From positions 1 to 64,000 of the forward strand of contig JBKJIQ010000036.1 of NCBI GenBank assembly GCA_046598395.1: DNA of 64,000 nt, given 5' to 3'. Below, in pieces: positions 51,677-59,807 of this stretch (within the stretch, counting starts at the first letter, position 1; each line of letters begins with the position of its first letter). The notes beneath the pieces are model-generated. The model was given only the letters and a program-made list of their open reading frames with translations, had not been told where the DNA came from and ran no database searches. The DNA is from JAENVU01 sp046598395 (lineage in GTDB: Bacteria > Actinomycetota > Acidimicrobiia > IMCC26256 > JAENVU01). The position numbers and the translations under genes are program-made.

Positions 51677-52953
51677 GCGCCCGACGGTACTCCCGTGGGT
51701 CCGGAGAGGTCGGCGTGGTCGGTGAGCCAGCCCAGAATCTGCGCGTAGATCTCGATGATCCGATCGCCGTATTGATCCGCCGATGCCCACGTGTGGGTGA
51801 GGCCGTTCCACGTGGGGACACGACCCTTGAGGAAGTGAGTGTCGAGCTTCGGATCCACGGCCGCGGGGTTGAGGTCTGCGTTCTTGAGCGTGGCGTCGGC
51901 ATACACCCGCAACAGCTGCATCTGGGCCCGGACTCCAGTACGCGCGTCCGGAAAGCTCTTGCCCTTCGCACAGCTGTCACACGCATCCATGCCCGCGAAG
52001 TTGTTGTCAGTGGGCTGGAGTTGGCCACCATCGGGATAGAAGAAACTTCCGGTCTCGAGGATCGACTGCGCGAACGCAATATCGCCGCGCACCTTCGCCG
52101 CTTCGCCCTCTTCCACGAACGCCGCGGTGAGATCCGACATCGGCACCGTGATCCGAGCGTGGCGATGGGTTCCCGAGAACCAGTCGGCGAGTTCCGTGGG
52201 ACTCAGGATCGAACGACTCATGATCGGCGTGTTCACTCCCGCACCGATTGACTGCCACCGCGTAAGCCAGAACCGTGCGATCGACAGCGCACCCTGCAGC
52301 CGATCGATCTCGGCATCAACGGCAGGTATCTGGCGTTGGAGCGACCCGATCAACGCATGGAGCCGAGTCTCTTCGTTTCCCGCGTCGCGCGCCGCCTTCA
52401 CCGAAGCCGCGCGGGCGCGCAGGGCGCGCTTCACGATCTTGGTCTGGCGATCTCCCACATCACTGACGATCTTCTGGCGGTATCCGAACTCGGCGGCCGA
52501 GCGTGACCGCAACAGCTGGAGCATGACGTTCGGGTTTCCCGCGTTTCGGTAGTACGACGCCGCCAACGCGCCCACCTCCGCGCGCACCGTTCGATACCGC
52601 GCCTCGGCCGCGGTCGCAAGCTGACTCAGCAGGTCGGAGCGCGCGAGCGCCGCGTTCTCCGCGAGATGCGTCTCGGCGAGGCGCTGCACCAACTCCTCAC
52701 GGCGCAGCGCCGCGGCGACGCGCGCCGTGTCACGGGTACTCACTAATGCGGTGAGCGATGCAATCCTCCCCAGCGGGGTGTTGGCAATGGCCGCACTCGG
52801 AGGATTCGGGGCGAACGGAACGCTCGGCGCGTTGGGCCGGTTCGGGCGCGCGAGGGCAGCTGCGGGCGGTCGGTCCACGAGCGGCACTGCGAGGACCAGC
52901 GCGAGTACCGCAACGAGAAAGCGGGTGCGGTGCACAGGGAGGGTGATCGACAT
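51673..52953 (-). CDS. Secreted coiled-coil glucosaminidase-domain protein
   Basis: A 426-residue exported protein. The signal is TRFLVAVLALVLAVPLVDRPPAAA. Residues 65-235 form long helices (RRTVRAEVGAL-type heptads, KRALRARAASVKAARDAGNEETRLHALIGSLQRQIPAVDAEIDRLQGAL), a coiled coil as in NlpC/RipA-type hydrolases. The C-terminal domain, FVEEGEAAKVRGDIAFAQSILETGSFF then AGMDACDSCAKGKSFPDARTGVRAQMQLLRVYAD, is paralogous to the protein at 44393-45862. It likely acts on peptidoglycan at the surface. Confidence 0.82.
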   Translation of the reverse strand: MSITLPVHRTRFLVAVLALVLAVPLVDRPPAAALARPNRPNAPSVPFAPNPPSAAIANTPLGRIASLTALVSTRDTARVAAALRREELVQRLAETHLAENAALARSDLLSQLATAAEARYRTVRAEVGALAASYYRNAGNPNVMLQLLRSRSAAEFGYRQKIVSDVGDRQTKIVKRALRARAASVKAARDAGNEETRLHALIGSLQRQIPAVDAEIDRLQGALSIARFWLTRWQSIGAGVNTPIMSRSILSPTELADWFSGTHRHARITVPMSDLTAAFVEEGEAAKVRGDIAFAQSILETGSFFYPDGGQLQPTDNNFAGMDACDSCAKGKSFPDARTGVRAQMQLLRVYADATLKNADLNPAAVDPKLDTHFLKGRVPTWNGLTHTWASADQYGDRIIEIYAQILGWLTDHADLSGPTGVPSGA

Positions 52954-53103
52954 GGGAACCGAGAATCTTCACACACGTCCCCCCTGACCACCCCGCACCA
53001 AACCGGATGAAATTCTTCATTCAAGAACTTTCCGACAATTTGCCGAAGCTCGAGGGAGGGCCGTTGCCGTCCGTCACTGCACCGACCCGATCACCGTTAC
53101 TCC

Positions 53104-53139
53104 TATACGTCCCGTCCTATACGTCCCGTCCTATACGTC
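53104..53139. repeat. 14-bp direct repeats upstream of the GT2 gene
   Basis: TATACGTCCCGTCC occurs twice in direct succession (53104-53117, 53118-53131), followed by a third partial unit TATACGTC (53132-53139). The array ends 24 bp before the TTG start of the hyaluronan-synthase-like gene. Each unit carries a TATACG that could serve as a -10 hexamer or a binding half-site. Unit number could vary by slippage. Confidence 0.75.
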
Positions 53140-53163
53140 ATTGGCACAATCAGAGGGGTCAGC

Positions 53164-54498
53164 TTGTTCATTTTCTTCTTGCAGCTGCGTGACACGTTGC
53201 AGGGAGGTCGGCTCTACGTGTTCACGATCCTGGTTGCGCTTACCTGGGTGCTCTGGATGGTGAAGCTGCGGCTGGCTCGGCGCTATCGGCCATGGGTCGG
53301 CGATTACCCCGCTACCGCGTCGGTGATCATCCCCGTGGTGGACGAGCCCGTCGGCCTGTTTCACGAGGTGCTCGACCACATCTCCGAACAGTCACCGCAC
53401 CAGGTGATCGTGGTGATCAACGGGCCTCGCAACGAAAAGCTCGAGCAGGTGTGTGCCGCCTATCGAGGCGTCGGCTGGATCTGGACGTCGATCCCCGGAA
53501 AGCGCAACGCGATTCGCGAAGGCCTCGAACACTGTTCCGGCGAGATCGTGGTGCTGGTGGACAGCGACACCATCTGGACCGACAACACGCTGCGGGAGCT
53601 GATGAAGCCGTTCGCGGAATCACGCGTCGGCGGCGTCACTACCAACCAACGGATCATCGATGCCGACCGCAATGTGCTCACCCGTTGGGCCGACTGGCTC
53701 GAGAACGTTCGCGTTCAATATTCGATGCCCGCGATGAGCGTGCTCGGCCAAGTGGGGTGTCTGCCGGGACGCACGATCGCGTTCCGCCGCTCGGTACTCG
53801 TGGATGCGATGCCGGCGTTCCTCACCGAACGTTTCCTCGGAGTCTTCCTCGAGGTGAGCGACGATCGCACCCTCACCAACCTCTGCTTGAAGCAGGGGTA
53901 CCAAGCCGTGTACCAATCGACGAGTTGCGTCTTCACCGACACGCCCGTGGGTATGCGCAAAATGGCAAAACAACAGCTGCGCTGGGCCCGCGGTAGTCAG
54001 TACAACACCCTGCGGATGCTGCCGTGGATGTTGCGCAACACCCCGACCCTCGCGGTCTTCTACCTCGCCGACATTCTCACCCCGTTCCTCTTCCTCGCCT
54101 GCATCACCGGCTTCATCGTTCGTCTGCTCAACGGCGAGAACGTGAACTTTTACGAAGGCATCACGTTCGGCTACGGCGCGGCGGTGGGCACGGGGATCAT
54201 CGTGGTTCTCACGTTGATGGCCACGTGGCTCTCTGCGTACATCCGACAATCGCGCCACTTCGAGGAACACCCGCGCGACCTCTGGCTCCTCCCCGCGTTC
54301 ACGCTGCTGAACACCTTCATGCTCATGCCGATCCGCATCTGGGGGTTCATGCGCATGGCGCGCAACGACGGTTGGGGCACGCGTGCGAATGCGTTCCAGG
54401 GCGGCGACGAGCGCGTGCACCACCGCAATCCTTGGGGCTTCGTCCCCTACATCCTGGCCTCGGGTCTTGTCTTTGCAGGAGTTGCATACCATGGGTAA
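53164..54498 (+). CDS. Hyaluronan-synthase-like family 2 glycosyltransferase
   Basis: Membrane processive beta-glycosyltransferase of 444 residues. An N-terminal helix (LYVFTILVALTWVLWMV) precedes the GT-A domain: SVIIPVVDEP, EIVVLVDSDTIW (DxD-type), GCLPGRTIAFRR, SDDRTLTNLCLKQGY and the processivity motif QQLRWARGSQYN (QxxRW). Four to five C-terminal helices form the export channel. The TTG start at 53164 has AGAGGGG 5 bp upstream. The polymer is unknown. The stop lies inside the next gene (8-bp overlap), coupling synthesis to a GH26 hydrolase. Confidence 0.88.
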   Translation: MFIFFLQLRDTLQGGRLYVFTILVALTWVLWMVKLRLARRYRPWVGDYPATASVIIPVVDEPVGLFHEVLDHISEQSPHQVIVVINGPRNEKLEQVCAAYRGVGWIWTSIPGKRNAIREGLEHCSGEIVVLVDSDTIWTDNTLRELMKPFAESRVGGVTTNQRIIDADRNVLTRWADWLENVRVQYSMPAMSVLGQVGCLPGRTIAFRRSVLVDAMPAFLTERFLGVFLEVSDDRTLTNLCLKQGYQAVYQSTSCVFTDTPVGMRKMAKQQLRWARGSQYNTLRMLPWMLRNTPTLAVFYLADILTPFLFLACITGFIVRLLNGENVNFYEGITFGYGAAVGTGIIVVLTLMATWLSAYIRQSRHFEEHPRDLWLLPAFTLLNTFMLMPIRIWGFMRMARNDGWGTRANAFQGGDERVHHRNPWGFVPYILASGLVFAGVAYHG

Positions 54499-56044
54499 TC
54501 CGCACCGCGGGCACCTTCGATTGATGGGAGCGTTGCTCGCCGGCATCGGCCTCTTCGTCTACACGTCGCCGCCTGCACCCGACGCCGACACGCTCGCCGC
54601 CGCATCCGCCCGCAGCACTGCACCCAGCCTCGGGGCCAGTGCCGCCACCGCGCGGGCTCAAGCCGCACGCGCCAACGCGCGCCACAAAACCGCTCCCGGC
54701 ACGGACGCCCTCGACGGTGGGTCCACGCCCAAACCCGCGTCGAAGCCGGCTCCCGCCGCGAAACCGGCCGCGAAGCCGAACACGGTCGGCGGGGTCCGCG
54801 CCGCATCACGCACGGGCTCGAACCAACGCCCCTCCCCTACGACCACCACCACCGCACCGGCTCCTCACGCTCCACATTGCAGCGATTTCCGCTGGCAACA
54901 GGATGCGCAATCGGCATACGTCATGAACCTCGCGGACCCCTACGGGCTCGACGGTCCGCCGGGGCCGGCCGATGACGACGGCATTGCGTGTTCGCTGCTC
55001 CCCACCGATCCAAGCCGGCCGGCGTCGACGCCCGCCGGAGCGAAACCCACACCCCCGCCGCCGCCTCCGCCGGTTGAGGGCCTCCCCGAGACACCGACCA
55101 TCGAGCAACTTCTCGCACCGGCCGACAACTACTTCGGCGTGTCCACTCCGCAGGCGCCGTACGACTGGAAGGACTTCCAGATCTTCGCGGCGGCCGCGCA
55201 GAAGTTGCCGAGCATGGTGCAGTTCTTCCAAGGATGGGATCAGGACTTCGCACGCGATCAAGTGATCGAAACCTGGCGGCGCGGCGCGCTGCCGGTGGTG
55301 TCGTGGGAACCGCGTCCTACCGTCCAGCCCGTGGGCCCCGACAGTGACAACACCCAAGATCCGGGGTTCAAACTCTCGACCATCATCAACGGCAGTCACG
55401 ACGAGTACATCGACCAGTACGCGACTGCGGTGCGCGACCTCGGGCTGCCCGTTGCGATCCGCTTCGCACACGAGATGAACGGCAACTGGTTTCCGTGGTC
55501 CGAAGAACGCAACGGCAATACGCGTGGCGAGTACGTGGCCGCGTGGCGTCATGTGCACGACCGGTTCACTGCACTGGGTGCGAGCAACGCGATCTGGATC
55601 TGGAGTCCGAACGTGATCACCGCCCGGCCCAGCGTGAAGCTCGCGCCGCTGTATCCCGGCGATGAGTACGTCGACTGGATGGGGATGGTCGGCTACTACC
55701 GCCGCGTGTACGTGGACGACAAAGGCCACCCCAAGGACCCCACGTTCGCGAACACCTACTCCGGGACCGTCGACGAGCTCCGCTCCGTGGCGGTCAAGCC
55801 GATCGTGATCACCGAGCTCGGCGCCACGGAGGTGGGCGGCAACAAACCGGCATGGATCCAGAGTGTGTTTCAGGGGCTGGCCGAGAACCCCGACATCATC
55901 GGCTTCGTCTGGTTCGACCACAGCGTGAACGGCAACGACTGGCGCATCGAATCATCGAGCGCGGCCATCGGCGCCTTCTCCGGCGCCGTGGCCGATCCCC
56001 GATACCACGCCGGCAAACTCCGCCCACCCAAGCCCGGCGCCTGA
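54491..56044 (+). CDS. Secreted GH26-like glycanase with excalibur-like domain
   Basis: A 517-residue exported protein. A signal anchor (GALLAGIGLFVYTSPPAPDA) is followed by a 90-residue Ala/Pro/Lys/Thr-rich linker and an excalibur-like calcium motif (DPYGLDGPPGPADDDGIAC). A second Pro-rich linker leads to a GH26 barrel: VVSWEPRP, AIRFAHEMNGNWFPWSEERNGNTRGEYVAAWRHVHDRF (acid/base Glu), NAIWIWSPN and KPIVITELGATEVGG (nucleophile Glu). GH26 enzymes cleave beta-mannans, beta-1,3-xylans or mixed glucans. Overlap with the synthase gene suggests it trims or releases that polymer. Confidence 0.87.
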   Translation: MGNPHRGHLRLMGALLAGIGLFVYTSPPAPDADTLAAASARSTAPSLGASAATARAQAARANARHKTAPGTDALDGGSTPKPASKPAPAAKPAAKPNTVGGVRAASRTGSNQRPSPTTTTTAPAPHAPHCSDFRWQQDAQSAYVMNLADPYGLDGPPGPADDDGIACSLLPTDPSRPASTPAGAKPTPPPPPPPVEGLPETPTIEQLLAPADNYFGVSTPQAPYDWKDFQIFAAAAQKLPSMVQFFQGWDQDFARDQVIETWRRGALPVVSWEPRPTVQPVGPDSDNTQDPGFKLSTIINGSHDEYIDQYATAVRDLGLPVAIRFAHEMNGNWFPWSEERNGNTRGEYVAAWRHVHDRFTALGASNAIWIWSPNVITARPSVKLAPLYPGDEYVDWMGMVGYYRRVYVDDKGHPKDPTFANTYSGTVDELRSVAVKPIVITELGATEVGGNKPAWIQSVFQGLAENPDIIGFVWFDHSVNGNDWRIESSSAAIGAFSGAVADPRYHAGKLRPPKPGA

Positions 56045-56060
56045 CGGGCTCAACACGGCT

Positions 56061-57185
56061 CTACGCGACTGAGTGTGGTTGGCGTCCTCTGATTCTGCGG
56101 GTTGGGACGGTAACCCATTTGATGCCGAGGCGGCCGATGAGTCTGCGTCAATAGTTCTCGTGGTTGGTGAAGCCGTGACTGTTGCGGCGGATCTTCTCGG
56201 CGAGCATGTGGACGTTCTCGACGCGGCCGTTCGATGCGCCGCCGGTCTGGTGATACGCGAGGACTTCATCGGACCACCGGTCGATGGTGCGGGCGAGGCG
56301 GGTCACTTCCCGGACGTCGATCTCGGCGGCGTATTGGAAGAACACGATCAGCCGCCGGCGGGCGTGGGCGAGATCGACGGCCTGGTACACGTCTCGGAGT
56401 AGCTCTTTCGCGACCCACGCGGCGCCGACTTCGCCATCCGGGTCGCCTTCGGCGAGGCGGGCGGCCATCCACGCGAAACGTTCCTCGGTGAGGCGTTCAT
56501 CTGCGGTCAACAGGACGCGACGGATCCGGAACAGTGGGTCGGTCTTGTGGCCGCGATGGCCGAGCGTCACTTGTTGGGTTCGGCGACGAATTTCGTCGAT
56601 CGCCTGGTTCGCGAGTTTCGTCACATGGAAGTGGTCCACGACCCGCACCGCGTTGGGGAGCATGTCGATCAACGCCCGGCGATACCCCGCAGCCGGGTCC
56701 AATGTCGCGAGGGTGATCTGCGCGCACCACTCGACGCCACGTTCCTCGAACCAGGCCCGCAAGACGCTGCGGGACCGGCCTGGGATCACATCGAGGACCC
56801 GGTGGCGGTCGAGGTCCACGACCTGGGTCGTGAACTCGGTCCGATGTTCTGCGGTCGCGTTCAGGAACCGTTTCTCGTCGACACCGACCGCATGGACGTC
56901 GTCGAACCGGCCCGGGTCCGCAATCACCGGGTCGGTGTGTTCCGCGACCGCCTCGTTCGCGATGACCAACACGCACGGTCGGCCCGCGATCGGCAAATCC
57001 CGCACCGCGCTGCGAGTCCGGCCGTGACCAATCGCGCGTGTCCCACACCCGGGACACCCGACGAGGTCCGCCCTCGATTCGCAATACAGCCACCACTCGT
57101 CGTCGACGAGGACCTGCACACCGACCACCAGGCCCGTGATCCCAACGAGCGCGGTCGCGCCATGACTACCGTGCAAGACGGTCAA
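56061..57185 (-). pseudogene. ISL3-family transposase, internally deleted and prematurely stopped
   Basis: DDE transposase relative. The N-terminal zinc part is present (CESRADLVGCPGCGTRAIGHGRTRSAVRDLPIAGRPCVLV). The sequence then jumps straight to ANEAVAEHTDPVIADPGRFDDVHAVGVDEKRFL, so the second cysteine pair and the helix-turn-helix, roughly 75 residues, are missing in frame. The catalytic core continues through LDPAAGYRRALIDMLPNAVRVVDHFHVTKLA and TGGASNGRVENVHMLAEKIRR. TGA at 56148-56150 stands where CGA (Arg) is expected, and the usual C-terminus continues in frame beyond it (RRLIGRLGIKWVTVPTRRIR) to a TAG at 56061. Almost certainly non-functional. Confidence 0.8.
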
Positions 57186-57239
57186 GGGTCTCTCCTTCTG
57201 CGGATGTAGGAATCAGCAGAATCGCGGGACCCTTGACCG
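57179..57239. repeat. 12-bp perfect inverted repeat at the transposase start
   Basis: CGGTCAAGGGTC (57179-57190) and GACCCTTGACCG (57228-57239) are exact complements, with a second small stem (ATTCTGC/GCAGAA) nested inside. The apparent TTG start codon of the transposase (57183-57185) is inside one arm. In read-through mRNA the hairpin would bury the start, a known way for insertion sequences to block transposase synthesis from outside promoters. Confidence 0.6.
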
Positions 57240-57302
57240 CGAAGGTGGACCTAAGAAACCAGCCCCAACATCACACGCCCCCACACATCAACGCGCAGAG
57301 CC

Positions 57303-57747
57303 CGTTTCGCCTGGTGCAAGCAGAATAACTGATTGACAGAACAGCACTGAACGGGGGAGGAGTTCTAATGTTGCAAATGTCCGGCTCCGCGCGATTGTGG
57401 TCCATACTTCCGGTCTCCGGTGCCGTACCGGACGACGCTCCGCTCGTGAACTCGAAGTGCATCCAACCAGCGCCGACACGACGACAATTATCATGAACGT
57501 TGCGCGCGCCCCAGGCGTCCGGCGCGTGATGACCCCCCGCTCTGGAGCTTTCAGAAGTGAGAGATGGCACGGTCGGTCACGTCCACGCATCCGCGAGACA
57601 GATGAGAACATGGGTTGGCTACCTTCGGTCGAGGAAACAGAAGTCAAGGGCCACCCCAGGCGTAACGCCAATCGTCGGGCGGATGACGTCGGCAAACTCG
57701 GTAGCTGACGGGGTGGTACCGCACGCTGGGCCTCTATCGTCAGGCGG
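57303..57747. other. 445-bp gap without a supported gene
   Basis: Between the IS remnant and the cysteine-desulfurase-like gene no frame shows protein-like sequence. Short ATG or GTG frames run out quickly. Composition is a little lower in GC near 57320-57380. It may be the old continuation of the region disrupted by the IS. It presumably holds the promoter of the gene at 57748. Confidence 0.5.
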
Positions 57748-58896
57748 ATGCGCGAACGCTTCCCTGGCATTGGTACGGATTGGGCGCGGTTCGACGGACC
57801 CGCCGGCACGCAGATGGTCGATACCGCGATCGATGCGATCTCCGACTTCCTCCGGTCCGGCGACGCCGCGAACGGCCACGGCATGTTCGCGGCGTCGACC
57901 GCGAGCACGGAGCTCGTCGCCGATGCACGGCGGGTGGTGGCCCGGCTCCTCGGCGCTGATGCCGACGGCATCGTGTTCGGCGCCAACATGACCACGCTCA
58001 CGTTCGCGTTCACGCGGGCGCTGGCGCGCACCTTCACCGCGGGCGACGAAATCGTGGGCACTCGCCTCGACCACGATGCGAACGTGACCCCCTGGCAACT
58101 CGCCGCCAACGATTCCGGCGCGCACCTCAGCCTCGCGCCGTTCGACGTTGACACCGGACGCCTCGAACCCGAGGCCGTGTTCGACCTCATCGGGCCGCGC
58201 ACCCGATGGGTCGCGGTCACCGGCGCGTCGAACGCGCTCGGGACCATGCCGGATCTCGCCGCGATTGTGGCCGGCGCCCACGAGCGCGGCGCGCGCGTCT
58301 TCGTGGACGGCGTGCATCTCGTCCCGCACCATCGCGTGGATCTCGTCGCACTCGGCTGTGACGCGTTCGCAACGTCGCCGTACAAGTGGTACGGACCACA
58401 CTCCGGCATCGTGTGGCTCTCACCGGACCTGCGCGACACGCTTGGTCCCTACAAGGTCCGGCCGGCTCCGGATGCCGCGCCCGAACGGTGGGAAACCGGC
58501 ACGGCATCATTTGAAGCCGTCGCCGGAATCGCGGCGGCGGCCACGTTCCTCCTCGAATCCGATGTGGCAACGATCGCGGCGAGCGAGCGCGCGGTCTTTG
58601 CCCCGTTGCTCGACGGTCTCCAGGCCTTCCCTCATGTGGTGCTCCACGGCCCGACCGACCTCGATGCTCGTACGCCCACCGTGAGTTTCTCGGTGGCGGG
58701 TCACCACCCCGACGCGGTGGCGGCGCACCTCGCCGGCCACCAGGTCGCGGTGTGGAGCGGGAGCTACTACGCAGTCGAGACCATGGCCGCGCTCGGTCTC
58801 ACCGAGACCGGCGCCATCCGCGCCGGGGTCTCCTGTTACACGTCCGAGACCGACGTCGACCGCCTCCTGGCCGCGCTCGCCACCCTGGCTCCGTAA
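57748..58896 (+). CDS. Cysteine-desulfurase-like PLP enzyme
   Basis: Class V aminotransferase-fold protein of 382 residues. Key segments are FDGPAGTQMVDTAIDAISDFL, GADADGIVFGANMTTLTFAFTRAL, GARVFVDGVHLVPHHRVDL (PLP Asp and His), and CDAFATSPYKWYGPHSGIVWL with the PLP lysine. The group is often annotated as cysteine desulfurase-like protein. The catalytic Cys loop of true IscS/SufS is not evident, so sulfur transfer is not certain. No iron-sulfur assembly genes adjoin it. Confidence 0.88.
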   Translation: MRERFPGIGTDWARFDGPAGTQMVDTAIDAISDFLRSGDAANGHGMFAASTASTELVADARRVVARLLGADADGIVFGANMTTLTFAFTRALARTFTAGDEIVGTRLDHDANVTPWQLAANDSGAHLSLAPFDVDTGRLEPEAVFDLIGPRTRWVAVTGASNALGTMPDLAAIVAGAHERGARVFVDGVHLVPHHRVDLVALGCDAFATSPYKWYGPHSGIVWLSPDLRDTLGPYKVRPAPDAAPERWETGTASFEAVAGIAAAATFLLESDVATIAASERAVFAPLLDGLQAFPHVVLHGPTDLDARTPTVSFSVAGHHPDAVAAHLAGHQVAVWSGSYYAVETMAALGLTETGAIRAGVSCYTSETDVDRLLAALATLAP

Positions 58897-58900
58897 TCCA

Positions 58901-59057
58901 CAGTGGGTTCAGATGCGGCCGGATCGGTCGCTCACCTGCCCCGTCGGCGTTTCTTGTCGCGAAGCCGACACCCTGACGACGGGTTCGCGACAAAGAACGG
59001 GGGGAGTTCCCGAATCCAGATGCGGCCGGGTCGAAGCTGGATCGGCTAAACCCACTG
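58901..59057. repeat. 157-bp nested-repeat intergenic element
   Basis: Outer 9-bp inverted ends CAGTGGGTT (58901-58909) and AACCCACTG (59049-59057). A 13-bp direct repeat CAGATGCGGCCGG lies at 58910-58922 and 59017-59029. A central hairpin TTCTTGTCGCGAA (58951-58963) / TTCGCGACAAAGAA (58984-58997) has one bulge. The element fills the whole space between two genes and its right end is 1 bp before the next start codon. It resembles a miniature inverted-repeat element or a complex terminator. Confidence 0.6.
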
Positions 59058-59058
59058 C

Positions 59059-59796
59059 GTGTCGATCGTCGGATGGATTGTGCTGAGCGCCCTGATGGCG
59101 GGAATCGTCGTGACCACCGTTGCCTTAGCGATGAGTGCACGAGGTCGGTCCCGCACGGTGGTCGACCTGGAGACCGAACGCAACGCGCATCAGGAAACCC
59201 AACGCAGCAGTGAGCACCTCGAGACGCGGATGCGCACGTTGCGCAGTGAACTCGCCGAGGCTCACCTCACCAACGCGGATCTCACCGCACGCGTCTCACG
59301 GGTTGACCCGCGCGACGCGGGGCGCGCCCTCGGTCTCTGGTCCCTCGAACGGCTCCGCCAAGCCCGCGTGGCCGGAACCCCGTTGCTCGGTCTCGCCGTG
59401 GGCCCCGGGATGGATCTCACCACCGGCCTCACCGAGGCGATTCGCGTGGAACTCGAGGTCTTGCGCGAAGACGTGGGCACCCACGCAGAACTCACGACCG
59501 TGGAACTCGGAGCCGGCATCGATGCCCGCGAGGCATTGACCGTTCTGCGCACCGTTCAAGAACTCACCGCGATCTTGGCCAAGCGCGCCGATGAACTTCA
59601 GGTGAGCATCGAGCGCGACGACGACACCGCGATCATCACCGTGGCCGCACTCGGCTGGGACGATTCCACCCCCAATACCGCGGCCTTCGAATCCGGTCTC
59701 GGTGCCTTGGACGGCGCGTTGGAACTCAGGCCTGACGCCGAAACGGCCGATACCCTTCTCGCCGTTGTGAAGATCGAGCCGTCCAACCACGCGTAA
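59059..59796 (+). CDS. Membrane-anchored coiled-coil protein with degenerate kinase-like domain
   Basis: A 245-residue protein: a membrane span (IVGWIVLSALMAGIVVTTVALAM, residues 3-25), a coiled coil (TVVDLETERNAHQETQRSSEHLETRMRTLRSELAEAHL) and a C-terminal globular region. The segment LTVLRTVQELTAILAKRADELQVSIERDDDTAIITV resembles the N-box helix and next strand of histidine-kinase ATPase domains, but the key Asn and the glycine boxes are absent. The best guess is a pseudokinase-like sensor. The GTG start at 59059 has no clear ribosome site. It sits 11 bp upstream of PPK2. Confidence 0.65.
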   Translation: MSIVGWIVLSALMAGIVVTTVALAMSARGRSRTVVDLETERNAHQETQRSSEHLETRMRTLRSELAEAHLTNADLTARVSRVDPRDAGRALGLWSLERLRQARVAGTPLLGLAVGPGMDLTTGLTEAIRVELEVLREDVGTHAELTTVELGAGIDAREALTVLRTVQELTAILAKRADELQVSIERDDDTAIITVAALGWDDSTPNTAAFESGLGALDGALELRPDAETADTLLAVVKIEPSNHA

Positions 59797-59807
59797 AGGG
59801 CCGACCA

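Larger units (their letters stand above)
56057..57302 (-). mobile_element. ISL3-family insertion sequence remnant
   Basis: A 1246-bp element bounded by imperfect inverted ends: GGCTCTACGCG at 56057-56067 and, on the minus strand, GGCTCTGCGCG at 57292-57302. Matching continues at GTGTGG farther in. It contains one damaged transposase gene. The 8-bp flanks (CTCAACAC and CGTTTCGC) do not match, so no target duplication is seen, consistent with an old insertion. It lies 12 bp after the GH26 stop. Ends were assigned by eye. Confidence 0.65.

Noticed and set aside
56049..57310. Target-site duplication around the ISL3 remnant
   Set aside because: The 8-bp flanks differ; if one existed it has decayed or the ends are misplaced.
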